From assembly GCA_000827495.1 (NCBI GenBank), contig KN817587.1, forward strand, positions 150,944 through 214,943: 64,000 nucleotides of DNA. Direction: 5' to 3'. Position numbers and translations under genes: made by a program. This DNA is from Hypholoma sublateritium FD-334 SS-4. Taxonomy: Eukaryota > Basidiomycota > Agaricomycetes > Agaricales > Strophariaceae. The notes below the pieces were generated by a model. It was not told where the DNA came from. It did no database searches and saw nothing but the letters and a program-made list of their open reading frames with translations. Positions 11,159-24,146 of the stretch are shown piece after piece (position 1 is the stretch's first letter; each line of letters begins with the position of its first letter).

Positions 11159-14100
11159 TTGGACTCGCTCTCAGCCATGTCCACCAGTCTACCAGCACAC
11201 TCGCCGACTCCGGCATTGCTCAAACATGTACTCCTTTCTGAAATCCTTGCTGTAACCTCTACCATGCGCAAAAACTCCCGCTGGGCCTCAGCGACTCCAG
11301 TCATGACTGTTAGAGATTCTCCAGCTTTAGGAATGAATATGGGACTACGAATCTCATCTCCAGCTCACCAAACGCGTCTCTCTGGTCGAGGAAACAAAGA
11401 AGCTGAATTGATGGCTGGTTTCCTTGAACTGAAGCGAGCTGTAACGCACATGCAGGGTATGTTAACTGTTTCACTGTCCACCGTACTGGCGTTTGAATCT
11501 TGCTTTTTCGTATCCAGACGTGCGAGATGCAGTGCTCCCGGATCTTCTTGCTCCCTTTTTTTCTATACTTCGGTCACCGTTGTCGACGGGACCCATCACC
11601 TCTGCTGCATTATCGGCAATGCATAGTTTCTTCATATGTGGCTTGATTTCCCCAGAATCTCGGGCAATAGATGTCGCATTAATTGACTTAAGCAGTACAA
11701 TTTCGCACTGCAAGTTCGAAGCTAGTGATTCATCTGGGGACGAAGTAGTGCTGCTGAAGATCATGACTGTGATCCAAGATTGTTTGTGCAGTGCTGTAGG
11801 CAAGCATTTAGGAGATATAGAGGTTTGTGAAATGCTGGAAACTGTGTTGACAACCTGCTGTCAAATGCGTCTTAGTGGTTAGTGGTGTTTGTATACCTCT
11901 TGCTCTTACTATACTCAAAAGCTCACATAGAAACCTTACGACGATCTGCGGAGACAACAATGCATACTCTTGTCAGAACGGTGTTCTCGAAACTGCATTA
12001 CCTTGATCCTGAGGAGGAAGAAACCAAACTTCAAGCCGCTCCAACAGACGAAGAGAACGACGGAGAATTACGAATGTCCGTGACGCCAAAGGAAGTTGTC
12101 AACGAAGAAATTGCTTCTTCAGAAGCAGACTCGGAGCAAACAGAGAAATCAGATAACCTCGCTCAGAAACTAGCCGCAGAACCACCTTCTCCACCCTCCC
12201 CAGTCAATAGACCAGAATGTACGCTATTGTATTTATTCACTTGCTATCCCCCTTCTTATGTGCCACTGAACAGATGGTTTGCCTTCGATCCTCGAACTTT
12301 TGCGTGTTCTGGTCAACGTTCTCGATCCCAACGATCAGCAGCATACCGATTCTACTCGACTGACTGCTCTAGGTATTTTAAACGCGGCATTTGAAGCGTC
12401 GGGATCGAAAATCGCTCTATTTCCGTCCTTGAAGTCAATAGTTGTGGACCCTGGATGTAAATTTCTGTTCCAGCTCGCGCGTTCCGAAAACAACATGGTT
12501 TTCTACTGGGCTTTGCGGACTATATCCACTATCTTAGACACCATGCGCAAAGATCTCAAACTACAGCAAGAGCTTTTCCTGACATTCACTATTGATCGAT
12601 TAGCTCCTCCATCTTCTCCGAACCCCGCGAAAACCAACACACCTGCTTTAGGAGCCATAAAACAACGCCCGTATTCCCCTTCTACTCAGCCTGGAACGCC
12701 CGCTGCCAATAGTCCTCTATTAAAACCTGTTGATAAATCCGATCCTGAAGCGGGGACAGTTCAAACAAGAGTACTAGTCCCCCCAGCTCGTGGAGAAACT
12801 CGAGATTTGATTTTGGATACCCTCAGTCTCATTGCCGGACACCCAAGCTTCATGGTTGACCTATATACTAATTACGACTGTGATATCAACTGCGAAAACC
12901 TTTTCGAGCGTCTTATTGACTTTCTAACCAAGGTATACATATCATGTCTATTCTTTGATATATGTTAAATTTCTTTGCAACAGGCTGTGTATCCATCGCA
13001 AGGTATTGGGAATCTAGAGACCCAAAGGAACGTGCAGTATATTTGTTTGGAGCTTCTACTTTCGTTTGTGAATGACATGGCTTCTCGAGCCAACGGGGTC
13101 AGTACTTTGATCCTGTCCCGTTTTTAATGTGTACTCATATCCTTCATGCTCTAGGAGTTACCCTCTGTCTCCTGGCCTACTGTAAGGATCAGTCAAAATG
13201 TGACAAATTTTCTTTCTCATCGCCTTTACTCTCCAGGAATTTCCCTCGACAGACTCGCTTCTCCAAGCGAAGTCTCGAAAGCAACTCATTCTCGCCGGGG
13301 CGGCCCGCTTCAATGCGAAACCCAAGGCTGGACTGGCTTTCTTGGAGGAAAATAGTCTGATATACGCGGATCTTTCTCCTGAGGTGTCCAAACACCTGAG
13401 TCTAGCTATGTTCCTCAAAGGTTCTTCCCGAATCGATAAACGTTTGCTCGGTGATTTTCTCTCTAAACAAGAAAATGGCGAGCTCCTCAAAGAATACATT
13501 GGCCTCTTTGATTTCAAAGATGTATAGTTTGCTTATTTCATTCGACCCTCAGCTTAAACTGATTTCACGGGATTTAGAAACCGGTAGCCGAAGCGATGCG
13601 AGAAATGTTAGAGGCTTTCCGATTACCTGGAGAATCTCAGCAGATTGAGCGGATTGCGGGAACATTTGCATCAACTTACTTCGCAGCAAGCCCTGGTATG
13701 GTTCAATTTCCAATCATACCAGCATTGACTCAATCCTCCTTGGTAGACGAAATCAAGAGTGAAGATGCCACTCACGTCCTAGCCTATTCGATTATCATGC
13801 TCAACACCGATCAACACAACAAACAGATCAAGGTCCGCTGCTCCGACTGCGTAAGATACAAGATATTAAACTTTTTACAATAGAAACGAATGACGATCGA
13901 TGACTATAAGCGAAACCTTAGGGGAGTTAACGATGGCTTAGACTTCTCCGCGGAGTTCTTGGTGCGAGCAAATGAATCTGGGCCTTTCTCAAAACATTTA
14001 TTCCTTCTTTTGCAGCAAAGTATATTTGACTCGATTCGCAAGCGCGAAATCATAATGCCAGAAGAACATACTGGACAACTTGGATTTGAATATGCATGGA

Positions 14101-16724
14101 AAGAGTTATTGGCGCGTTCAAGACAGACAGGTTCGTTTTATCGTGTTTGTCCCCTACAAATCTGATCCGCCTATATATCCACCGTAGGAAAATACATGGT
14201 GTGCAACACAAATGCATTTGACATCGAAATGTTCAAAGCCGTCTGGCGGCCAGTCATCTCAGCAATTGCCTATGCCTTCATTAGTTTTGAAGATGATTAC
14301 ATCATCCAACGCGCAATCGCAGGCTTCAGGCAATGCGCAACACTTGCCGGGCACTTTTATCTTCCAGATGTATTTGACTTTGTAGTTGTCTCTCTATCTC
14401 AAGCCACGACTCTTTTATCAGATTCCTTACCCGCCGAAGTACCCATATATCCTATCATCAATATCGAGGGACAGTCTATCACAGTCTCTAGGCTATCAGT
14501 GGAGTTTGGAACTAACTTCCGAGGCCAGCTTGCTGCAGTCGTATTATTTAACATCGTCAATGGTAATGGGAACGCTCTTAGGGAAGGGTGGACGCAAGTG
14601 CGTGCTTACTTTGCTTCTTCGCCGAAAATGATTCCTAATGTGCTTTTATCTGGTAGATATTTGAAATGTTCCAAAATCTCTTTTTGCACTCCCTCCTGCC
14701 AACAAGAATGCTACAAATGGAAGATTTCCTGGGAGGTGTCACGATGATTCCTTTACGTGGCAGTCGACCGTCGAAATCGCAAGCTCGCAACGACGGCGGG
14801 CTACTCTCGGCACTGTCCTCTTACCTGATGACGCCATACAGCTCTGATATGGTTGTTCCCGACGCTACTGAAGCCGATGTAGAAAATACACTGTCGACGA
14901 TTGACTGTATCACATCCTGTCGATTGGATGAACTTTACAGCCAGATAATGTAGGGTTCCAGTTTCTTTTCTTGATTCCTATATCTGACCGACATGTAGTC
15001 AACTTGATCCTGAAGCGCTAGTTGCTGCCGTTCGTGCTCTTGAGGCTCTTGCTCATGATAGAACAGTTGCACGGCTCAAAATCACGGTAGAAGACACTCT
15101 CCACCCAATTGATGACCAACTTCCACAACTTCCTTATGACCCTGCCTCTGTTTTCCTCTTGGAAACCATGGTCAGCATTACTAGCCAAGCTCCTCAATAT
15201 ATAGAGGAATTATGGTACGCCAGTAAATTCCTTCTTCTTGATCGGCTCTCAAATTCCCTCAGGCCGATTGTGTTCGAGCATCTATCTGCTTTACTGTCAT
15301 CTCCCATGCAGTACAGCGTTCTATTGATCGAAAGAGCTATTGTTTGCTTATTGCGTCTCTGCCAAATTCTTGCACACCATGTAAGCATCGTATTCTGCAG
15401 CACCCGGATCTCTTTCTGAACGCAAGGTAGGTCTCGCTGAGAGATCAAGTTTATGTTGCATTTGACTTGCTGGCCTGCTTACCTGCAAGTGTCGCAAATC
15501 TTGTTGGCGAACAAGTCATCGCTGGACTAATCCTCGTTATCCAAAAAAATGGAGATATCATCAGGTCCTCCCTCTTTATCTTTGATCAGAAATGGTCGCT
15601 CACTAATAATACGTGTAGGTCGCAAACCGAGTGGAATCTAATTTTTGCTCTAATACGTTCGACCATGGCCCACCCTGAGGCAGCCCGGATGTCGTTCGAC
15701 CTTATAGAAGGACTGATCGCAGAGGGGCCAGATTATTCACTCTCGGTCGACAACTTCCTGGGTCTGCTCACCATCCTTGATGATTTCGCCACCGCTGCCA
15801 GCACCTTGCAAGAGCAACAATTGCACAAAAGGCGCCGGGGGGAGCCATTGTCATCTTCAAAGTATGTTAACAAACTTGGTTGTAAGGCTGTTGTAGTTGA
15901 CATTAATTGGCACCCTTACAGCTCATTGGTTATTTCCCGAGGCAAGAAAGCCGTTGACATATTCCCTGTGCTTCATAAAAATCTGTTGTCGTGGATGCAA
16001 TTACAAATGGTGGATGAACCTCAAGGTATAAATGATGACATCTTGATCTACACTTTGGCGCTGAATAATTTGTTAAGCTTGGAAAAATATGGGATTACCT
16101 CTACTGAGTGCCCTTGGGCGGCAATCCATCAACGCAGCGCGAGAAATCCGGCACAACGCGATCAGTCATCTACAACGCATACTTCTGGGATCGGCACTGA
16201 TCAACGACGCTGATCAACCTAAAGTTGAAGAAGTGTTCAATCGGGTGATATTCCCACTGGTAGATGAGCTTCTGAGGGATTCGGTAGCCGCGAGGGACCC
16301 CCAAGGTATGGCAGAGACGCGACTCAGAGGTTCGGCCCTGCTTTGCAAGACCTTCATGCACCTAGAATTACGCGAAACACGGGCCACGACAGACTTCAGA
16401 CTTCTATGGATTCAAGTATTGGACCTCCTCGACAGGTTAATGAACGTCAATCGCGGTGACCAACTAGTATGTCACATTTATTTACCAACTGAATCATAAT
16501 TCACGATCTTTGCTCCACAGTACGAGGCCGTTCCTGAATCTCTCAAGAATGTTCTCTTGGTAATGAATGCAGTGGAGATTCTGGTGCCTCCAGGAGCAAT
16601 TCAAAACGAACTGCAAAGGACATTGTGGCTGAATACCCATGAACGAATGGAGCGATTTTTACCTGGGTTCCTCACCGAAGTCATCCCTATACCTCCCCCT
16701 GATTCCCTTTCAACTACGGATTAA
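11159..16724 (+). CDS. GEA2: ARF guanine-nucleotide exchange factor, GEA1/2-GBF1 type (Sec7 domain)
   Basis: Large Golgi ARF-GEF that activates ARF GTPases for COPI-coated vesicle formation. Length after splicing is roughly 1,450-1,500 residues, as expected. The N-terminal DCB/HUS region runs from MDSLSAMSTSLPAHSPTPAL. A Ser/Pro-rich insert (about 12600-12770) precedes it. The Sec7 domain spans about 13230-13990: RKQLILAGAARFNAKPKAGL, LAMFLKGSSRIDKRLLGDFL, the glutamic-finger motif FRLPGESQQIERIAGTFAST, and YSIIMLNTDQHNKQIK. Downstream HDS regions continue to the stop after PPPDSLSTTD. Many 50-60-base introns are present. Two in-frame start codons (11159, 11177) are possible and the first was chosen. 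GEA/GBF1 rather than BIG/Sec7 is inferred from overall length and domain order. Confidence 0.9.
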
Positions 16725-16806
16725 TTCTATGGACATAAGTAAAAAAGCTTTGACATGTGTAAATTCTGCGCAACAATAATGATACAGGGCCTTTATGATA
16801 CTGACA

Positions 16807-17938
16807 TTACTTCAGGATTGGCATTTTCGATGTTCTTGGATTCACCGGCAATAGGGACTGACTGTTAGCAAAATATTCTGAACACTCAAGGACAACTCAC
16901 CTAACGCGCAAATAGACGCCTAACATGATAGTGATAGGTGCAACAGTGAAGGTAATAAACCTAACTAGCCATATGCTGCATTTTGCACTCCAATTTGACC
17001 ATGCACCTCCAAGGTAGACGGAGAACATTAATAACGGAAAGAGAATATATCCCGAGACCCTTCATTGTGTTAGAGAACTGAGCAGCAACGCAAAGCTTTG
17101 TCTCACCTATGGTATTTCCACAGACTCTTGGCTTTCAAACCCCCACCGAAGAGAGCACCATCAAACCATACACTCCCTGCACCTAGCAGGGTCTGGAAGG
17201 CAAGCCATACAATGCATATAATTCCAATAGTCTGCGACATTATTAATCAAAACGACTGTGCCTCAATTCCATGAAACCACCTACCCCGTGCCACGTCGCA
17301 AAATGGTCGGCGCTTCGTAGCCACTTGTTGTAGTATACCGCAAAAGTACCAAGAAGAATGCAAGGAAATCCGATAAAGAATATAGCGATTTGATGGCGTA
17401 ATAAACCAGCCACTTTAGTTTTAGGTTGATTAGTGGGTTGTAATGTGATAATACCTAAACGATACATGTTGAAATAATAAGCGACCCTACAAAAGTTACT
17501 GAACATGGATGGGAAGAACGTACCGAATGTGAACGCAAAGACCGCCAGAGTCTGTAATGGCGGATGCAATGCAAACCATCCTACTTGACCTGGAGAGTTC
17601 ATGAGCACCATGGCCCAGCTGACGACGGTAACGGTCTGAAAGTGTCAACATGTTGTACCTTGAGCAATACAATTCTATAAGCCGAGGAGGAAATTCACCG
17701 CCGCTGAGATCTTCACGTTTCGGAGCTATGGTCAGTTCGTATCCTTAGACGGTTGAGAGGCCACAGCACATACAAGTGCTACTTGACGAGCTGGTCCATC
17801 TCCTGCTCGAGCCTGTGGTTTGGAGTATGGACCGTCAAATTGCATCATTTGAGAGAATTGAGGCGCAGATGCTGCTGGGGTTGACTGGGTTGAGACTTCG
17901 TGGAGAGTGACTTCCAGTGTGGCTTCTGGCGAAGACAT
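16807..17938 (-). CDS. Cytochrome b561-domain membrane protein
   Basis: Predicted multi-pass transmembrane electron-transfer protein of the eukaryotic cytochrome b561 family. The exon 17611-17243 encodes hydrophobic segments with the conserved histidines: WFALHPPLQTLAVFAFTFG, GLLRHQIAIFFIGFPCILLG, and ADHFATWHG. Downstream exons give WLAFQTLLGAGSVWF, YHRVSGYILFPLLMFSVYLG and a last helix ending MLGVYLRV. The soluble N-terminus starts MSSPEATLEVTLHEVSTQST. The C-terminus depends on the last intron. The strong gtgagt donor gives a tail ending PRTSKMPILK (stop at 16807); an alternative donor three codons earlier would end near 16789. Haem-ligating histidines appear present in pairs on two helices, as expected for dihaem transfer. 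The electron donor is not predictable here. Confidence 0.82.
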
Positions 17939-18214
17939 CGCACAGGCTTTGTGAGGATCAATTTACACCGCCGCTGGCCGAGGGAAGCCGGGATACCGTA
18001 GCGAGGGAATAAACAGCGATCTATCCCATGAGCGTGAGGGGGAACTGCCGGCGCCAAACCGGCGCACAAACGCGAGCGTGCAGAATCTACGCGACTGTCG
18101 GAATTTCAGTCACCGGGATCAGTACCGGAATTCCGGGACCGTCGCGTATTTAGACGCGTAGACACGACGCGCACTGAGCGGGCCCAGCGCGGGCCTATCC
18201 GATAGCATACTATC

Positions 18215-20906
18215 ATGCCAACTGAAACGACTTTCCCTATCCTGCACTTCAACGACGTATATCGCGTTACGCCGCAGAAGTTGGACCCTTCGAAACCTTC
18301 GGAAACCATAGATGTCACCCAATTTGCTGCTCTTGTGAACGATCTTCGCGATCGATGGCCGCAGCGTCCTGACGGAGCCCGCGATGGTTTATTTCTTTTC
18401 TCTGGAGATGTGTTTTCTCCCTCGATGGAAAGCTCGGTGACACGTGGAAGTCATATGGTATTCCCTCATGTTCTTCCTTAGATGTTGACTCTTTCATGGC
18501 TTCTTCTCTATGTTTTTCTCAGGTTCCTGTGTTAAATGAGCTTGGAATAGATGTAACAGTGCCTGGTCAGTAAATTTTCGTGCATTTTCGTCGTCCAAGC
18601 CCATTCACCGCATAGTTCAGGCAATCACGACTTCGATTTCGGTAAATTCCTATCTTTCACTTCGAAAAGTTTAAGTAGTCTTCATGGTTAATTCTTCAGG
18701 TTATCCCCACCTAACTAAGCTTCTCAATGATACAAATTTTGTCAGTCGTCTGTGTCAAATGTTCTGTTAGCCGCAACTACTTACTCGCCTCTGCCATTAT
18801 TAGCCATGGGTTCTTAGTAATATTGTTGATACCACCACCTCTCGAACGCCGGAACATCTGAAAGAGTTCGTAGTCCTTGAAAGAGCCGGCATGCGGATTG
18901 GATTCATCGGACTTGTCGAACAGTAACGCTTTAATTTCTCCCGTCATAAATTATACTTACACTCGTACATATAGAGAATGGATCACCACAGTGTCGGCTT
19001 GGCCGCCACATTTTATCTATAAACCAATGAAAGAGACTGGAATAGCCCTTTCCAAACTTCTTCGCGATCCCAATGGAGAGCATCGCTGTGACTTCATCAT
19101 TGCGTTGACGCACTCTCGGTGAGCATCACATCCATAGACAAAACGATACGACTGGGACCTAAAGAGCATTCTCAGTTTACCTAATGTCAGATCTCCCCAT
19201 TTTCGAAACACAGCATTTTTAATTGGGTTATAATAGGACATCCAACTTGCCAAAGACCTTTTTGCGCTATCTCCCTCTGCCCAAGAAAAAATTCCCATTG
19301 CTTCTGAGCACGGCGTTGACGTTCTCCTCGGCGGGCATGATCACATTTATTATGCTGGACCAGGCGTCACAGCTTGGGAGAATTTTGACACAAACGAACC
19401 TATTCTTGGGGCGGAATGCGACAACGGAGATGTGCTAGTCGTGAAAAGTGGCACAGATTTCCGTGACCTAAGCGAAATCAATCTTACACTGAGCTCAACG
19501 CCGGAAGGAAGTTTGAGGTCAAAAGTCATCAGTCGAATTACAGGTCTTCAGTTTTCTTACTATAATTCCTACCTTACTGATATCGTATCAGGAAAACGTC
19601 ATGTTGTGGAACCTGGATCCAAGTCATCAGAACCGATGGCCAAGCTACTAAAGACACTATTGTCTTCAGTATCGTCGGCGCTGAAGGCGCCACTCTGCCA
19701 ATCAACTGTAATAATCGACGTTCGCTCATCTTACATTCGGACCACTGAGGTGGGAATTTAGAGCCGTTCACTGTGCAAGAATACTTATTTAACATCCTAA
19801 GTCTCCGATTTGCAACTGGATATCGGACATTGCAAGGCATGCGTACGACGAGGCATTGTGCATGAAGGGCCACACATGTACTGGCTCGGACGGAGTTCTT
19901 TTCTGCGCAGGTACATTCAGAGGTGATTCAACCTATGGTCCAGGTAACAACAATCCACCCCAATTTCCTCACAACTAATCATTGACTGTTGAATCACCTA
20001 GGAATTATCACAATTGGCGATGTTTTGGAAATACTTCCCTTTGAGGACGCCATTGTGGTCATAGAAGTCGACGGAGAGATGTTGTGGGATGCTTTAGAAA
20101 GCTCCCTAAAAACTTGGCCATCTCAGGAAGGGTCAGTGCCGCCGAATTCAGCGATGTAGTGGCATCTTGATATTGATGTATCGAACCAGACGTTTCCCAT
20201 CTATCTCAGGCTTCCGCGTTTCCTGGGACCCGCACAGAGAACCCGGAAATCGTGTGCTGGGAATTTGGCTTCTTACTCAAGAAAACAGCCACGTCAAAGA
20301 GCGGCCAGTTAAACGAGAGAGTGGTGGGCGCAAATACACCCTGGTCACCAGAGAGTACATGGCAGACGGCCATGACGGTTTTGAAGCCCTGACGCGGGCC
20401 AGAGTCCTCATCGACGATGAATGTGGCTCACTATTGAGCACCATTGTGCGTCAGTACCTGCTAGGTTAGTCTCCGTGATATTTCCACCTCTCAGCTATTT
20501 CACATACAGTTACATCATTAAAGGATCTCAATTTGTCCATAAAATTCTGCGACTGCGACAATACGACCGCGAATTTAGCAGCAAATCGACAAGAGGCAAT
20601 ATTGATGCCCTAGAGAAAGATTATGCCACAAGGAAAGACAGCCCTTCTGCATCGGCTGTCCACCTCTGGAAACACGCAGCAAACTTGGTGCACCGAGCAC
20701 GCTCGCAGATTCACTATCGAAATCACCTGAAGATTGCGAATTCGGAGCATATGAGCTCTGTCGATGCTTTTGATGGCGCAAATGCACGCAAGGGCAAGCA
20801 GTGCGCCGAGAAAGAAATCGGTCATAATATGGACGTGATAGTCGTGACTCCTTCTGTTGACGGAAGATTGACAAATGCAGGCGAGGGTTCACCAAAGTTA
20901 GTTTGA
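18215..20906 (+). CDS. Calcineurin-like metallophosphoesterase, 5'-nucleotidase type
   Basis: Two-domain UshA/5'-nucleotidase-like enzyme. The metal-binding motifs of the N-terminal phosphoesterase are all present: FPILHFNDVYRV, FLFSGDVFSPS, VPGNHDFDFGYP, IIALTHSR, and VLLGGHDHIYY. The C-terminal nucleotide-binding domain carries CAGTFRGDSTYGPGIITIGD, ILPFEDAIVVIEVDGEMLWD, and REYMADGHDGFEAL. After this comes a Ser/Lys-rich extension ending NAGEGSPKLV. No signal peptide is seen at MPTETTFPILHF, so it is probably intracellular, unlike secreted ecto-5'-nucleotidases; similar cytosolic-looking forms are common in fungi. Introns of about 50 bases are numerous between 18450 and 20170. The exact nucleotide substrate cannot be stated. 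Confidence 0.87.
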
Positions 20907-21140
20907 AATTAGAAAAAAGGCTTGTGGAGCGGGTTATGTAGTACATTATATTTGACCTAACGAGTCATTGAACTCCCATTCTGGTATTGTGCAAACGGTA
21001 TGGCCATAATCTACATAGGCATGCAAAGAAGAAGAAAAAGGAAGGATATGTGTACGCAAGGCTCATGGCAATGAATGTCGTGGAATTGACATCCACCAAT
21101 GGGTGTAAATTGTGTATTGGCGAACAACTTGAAAAGCCCG

Positions 21141-21836
21141 TCATGTCGGCTGTGATTTGTCCGCAGGCGCGACAGGAAGGACGATGTCTACTTTGGGATG
21201 GGGATCTTCAGAGAGTGTCCTGCCGTAATGCGTCAACAATCCAATGCCACCGCCCAAGCCAGCACCTCCCAGTATTACTAGAATAGAAGATTTGTTACTT
21301 CCGAAGGAAACGGATGGCCGCTCAGAGACGATTGTACATACAGTTAACAATGTTTGCATGCTTCCACAAGATAGCTGGCACAGCTACCGCTCCCAGGACA
21401 GACCCGATGGTTGAGTGGTCGTTTCTCCGCACGATGCTGGTCTGCGTATAACGAACGCCGCATCAGAGAGCGCCACATACTATACAGACTGAATGTTACT
21501 TACATTGTACGCCGTTTCCATCCTTTTATCTCTGACAAACTCCTGCCTTGAGTACGCATAGCGCACATATGCTCCACCGCCCGAGATTGACGCGCCTTTG
21601 GGTAGAAAATTCGATCAATGAATATCTCCAACGCGATGATGGCAGAAGCACGTACCTCCGAGTCCGCCAATCCACGTAGCTCGCAAGATTCTATTGATGG
21701 AAAGCTCTGCGTGGCCCTTCCTCGCTAAGATATATGCGACATAGGCTGGGGGGGCTATTAGGGAAGACCATTGATAGCCTGTACTCATAGCCTGACGGAC
21801 GAGATATTCCATATCGGCGGCATGGGGCGGAGACAT
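21141..21836 (-). CDS. Small membrane protein of unknown function
   Basis: Not recognised as a named family. Splicing three introns gives about 180 residues. The start is MSPPHAADMEYLVRQAMSTG, followed by a hydrophobic stretch WSSLIAPPAYVAYILARKG, then WIGGLGGGASISGGGAYVRY. Next comes the segment SREFV-like SRQEFVRDKRMETAYNTSIV, a helix GSVLGAVAVPAILWKH, and a glycine-rich segment SSILVILGGAGLGGGIGLLT. It ends VAPADKSQPT. Two glycine-rich hydrophobic segments resemble glycine-zipper membrane helices, as seen in mitochondrial or organelle membrane proteins, but that is inference. An upstream in-frame ATG pair at 21926 would add about 30 residues with no obvious function. The frame is intact throughout and all introns are GT-AG, so it is likely a real gene. 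Confidence 0.65.
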
Positions 21837-22178
21837 ATTGGGATTGAGTTGAGTGGGGTTTAAGAAACGAAAATGGACATTATACTTCGTAGTGGAGGGT
21901 CTTGCTTCCCTGGGGAAGAGCATCATGACCTCATCAATGTTGCCGTTTTGATGACATAATTATAAAGCATGCGAAGAGGTTTGAGAACACATCCCGACGG
22001 GCAACGAAAAAGCAGATAATTATATGGTATAGAAAAGCACGGAAGATAATATAGTATAGATATATAGAAGAAATTACTACGACGACAAGGAAAACATGCA
22101 ATTAAGAACACGTACTATGAAATATGCAGGAAAACAAACATTTGAAACAACAATCGACTATTAAAATATGGAGATGGT

Positions 22179-23963
22179 TCAAGCTGCGGCGACATTGGGC
22201 CAGAGTTTTTGTTCCTTCCACTTATCAACTATTTCTTTGATATTCTCGTGGTTGAATTCTGCGTGAATAAGTTTGTATCCCACGATTTCCTTGATTTTGG
22301 TGTTGTCCAGACCAACTACATGCTTCTCCAGGGTGTATTTGTCCATATAAGCGCTGATGGGAGTGTTGGTGATGGGGGGGTCCGATGTTGTAAGCATTTC
22401 TATCCAGCCCTCCACATGATGCTCGTTTATATCTTCTAGATCATCCATGAACTGGAATTCATACATGACTTTGAGTACGATATCACCTGGTAGATCTCAT
22501 GCTTCATACCTTAAACACTGCGGCTTCGATCACATTGAAGAATTCAAATGTCGTTCCAAAGAAGGACGAAACCGTCTTTCCAGTACTAAGAAGTGTGGTG
22601 TTTGAGTCGTCGACCTGTCGTTGTTAAAGTCAGGTCTCATAAAAAGGAGGTGCTTGAACAGTCTAACCAAGTTAAACAAAGGAGCAACAGGCTTGGCGTC
22701 ATGAGGAAGCATACCCTCAACCTCGCTCACTTTCGACTTGTCATTGTGGAAAAGGATTGGAACGCCAGCGAGTTCGTCAGCTGCTTTGCGGCCTTTCCCT
22801 GAAATCCAATTGGCACAAGCCCAAGCGCCACCTGCTACATCATCCACATGTACAGTGTTCGTAGGATTTTTTCCTGGTGACCACCTGAATACGCATCAAT
22901 GCTGCCCGGCCTCCATGAAAAATGGATACAACTGACATGAATTTCATTGGTTTCTTCAAATAACCGTAAACTGAGGCAACAGTCATGGCTGAGATAACTT
23001 GGTGCAGATAAGAACGTCAGTGCTGAGGAGATTCAATGATAAGATTACAGCTTACCATTTCCGAAGTCAGTGTAAGGTCCATAAACAAAACCAACCCGCA
23101 ATACGACAAGGTTAAGGCTAGACAGTCGTTAGATCCGTGTCTTCCACCAGGCTACTGAGAACCGACTTTTCAATTGACGCTAGTTGTCGCAGAGATTCGT
23201 GCCACCATATACCCATTGTCTCCACTGGCTTAACGTCGTCCTTCTCCGAAGCTGCGTGTTTCGACGAGGTTTCGTAAAAAGGATGGTGCACCCGAACGTA
23301 TGCCTTCACATTGTGTTTGACAGCTTCAAGCCCTAGTATACGTGCAACGGCGAAGGTATTGTTGATTTGAATCTGAAAGATCATGAATTAACTGGTTAAG
23401 ATAGCTGGGAGAAGGGGCCTCACCAATTCACTCCGATCATTGCGCACTTCTCCAGTATAATCAAAAACATAATCAAACGCTGATCGCCCTTCAGGTGGGA
23501 TAAACGCAGACTGGATTGCCGCTAGACGGATAATGTGATTAGTAGGCAGCAAGAAATCGTGCGATCGGCGTACATACCTGCAACGGTTAAGTTGGCCTGT
23601 CGATATTCAACTTCAGATCTCTCCAAAAGTTTGGAGAAGTCAGGACCGATATAGCTAATAGTTAACTTTTGTAAGACGCTTGGTATATTTCATCGATCAA
23701 AGCTCACGTTGTGGCAGGATGGACAGAGTATTTGTCGACGATTCGCAGAAACTAAAAGAAAAGTGAGTAACTGTGAATTGGGTAAAGAAATGAATGACCA
23801 ACGTACGCTAACTAATGGTCCGTCCGCAGGAAAAAGGAAGGAAGCGAGAGCCCTGGAGCATGTATTCAAGCCACCTGCGTAGGGGTCAGCGAGGGGATGG
23901 GAAAAAAGTATCAAAAAGTTTACCAAAGATCAGGACAGAAGGCTTTGAAGAATCAGCTGCCAT
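22179..23963 (-). CDS. NAD-dependent epimerase/dehydratase-like protein
   Basis: Extended short-chain dehydrogenase with an N-terminal Rossmann fold. After splicing, the start MAADSSKPSVLIFGGLNTCS shows a beta strand and glycine loop. It is followed by FLRIVDKYSVHPATTYIG and later INNTFAVARILGLEAVKHNV. Then come NLVVLRVGFVYGPYTDFGNV, NTVHVDDVAGGAWACANWIS and a C-terminal segment ending WKEQKLWPNVAAA. The VLRxGxVYGP and VHVDDVA motifs are typical of NAD-dependent sugar or sterol epimerase/dehydrogenases. The usual YxxxK active-site pair is not obvious; VHHPFYETSSK is the nearest candidate, so activity could be altered. The start sits next to a strong donor (TTTG|gtaaac). Substrate unknown. Confidence 0.78.
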
Positions 23964-24146
23964 GATGGCTGTTATGGATAAGAGGTTGCGGGCGAAGAAT
24001 CGGCGCTCAGCATTCAACGCGTTCTGCCCATCACCAGCTTAGTCAGCCCGCAACCTTCATTTATGGCTTGTTGCAAATAAGTACTACTTTTACTTTGCTT
24101 TTAAGCGCTTACTACCAAACCCTGACCTACTTTACAAGTACTAGTA

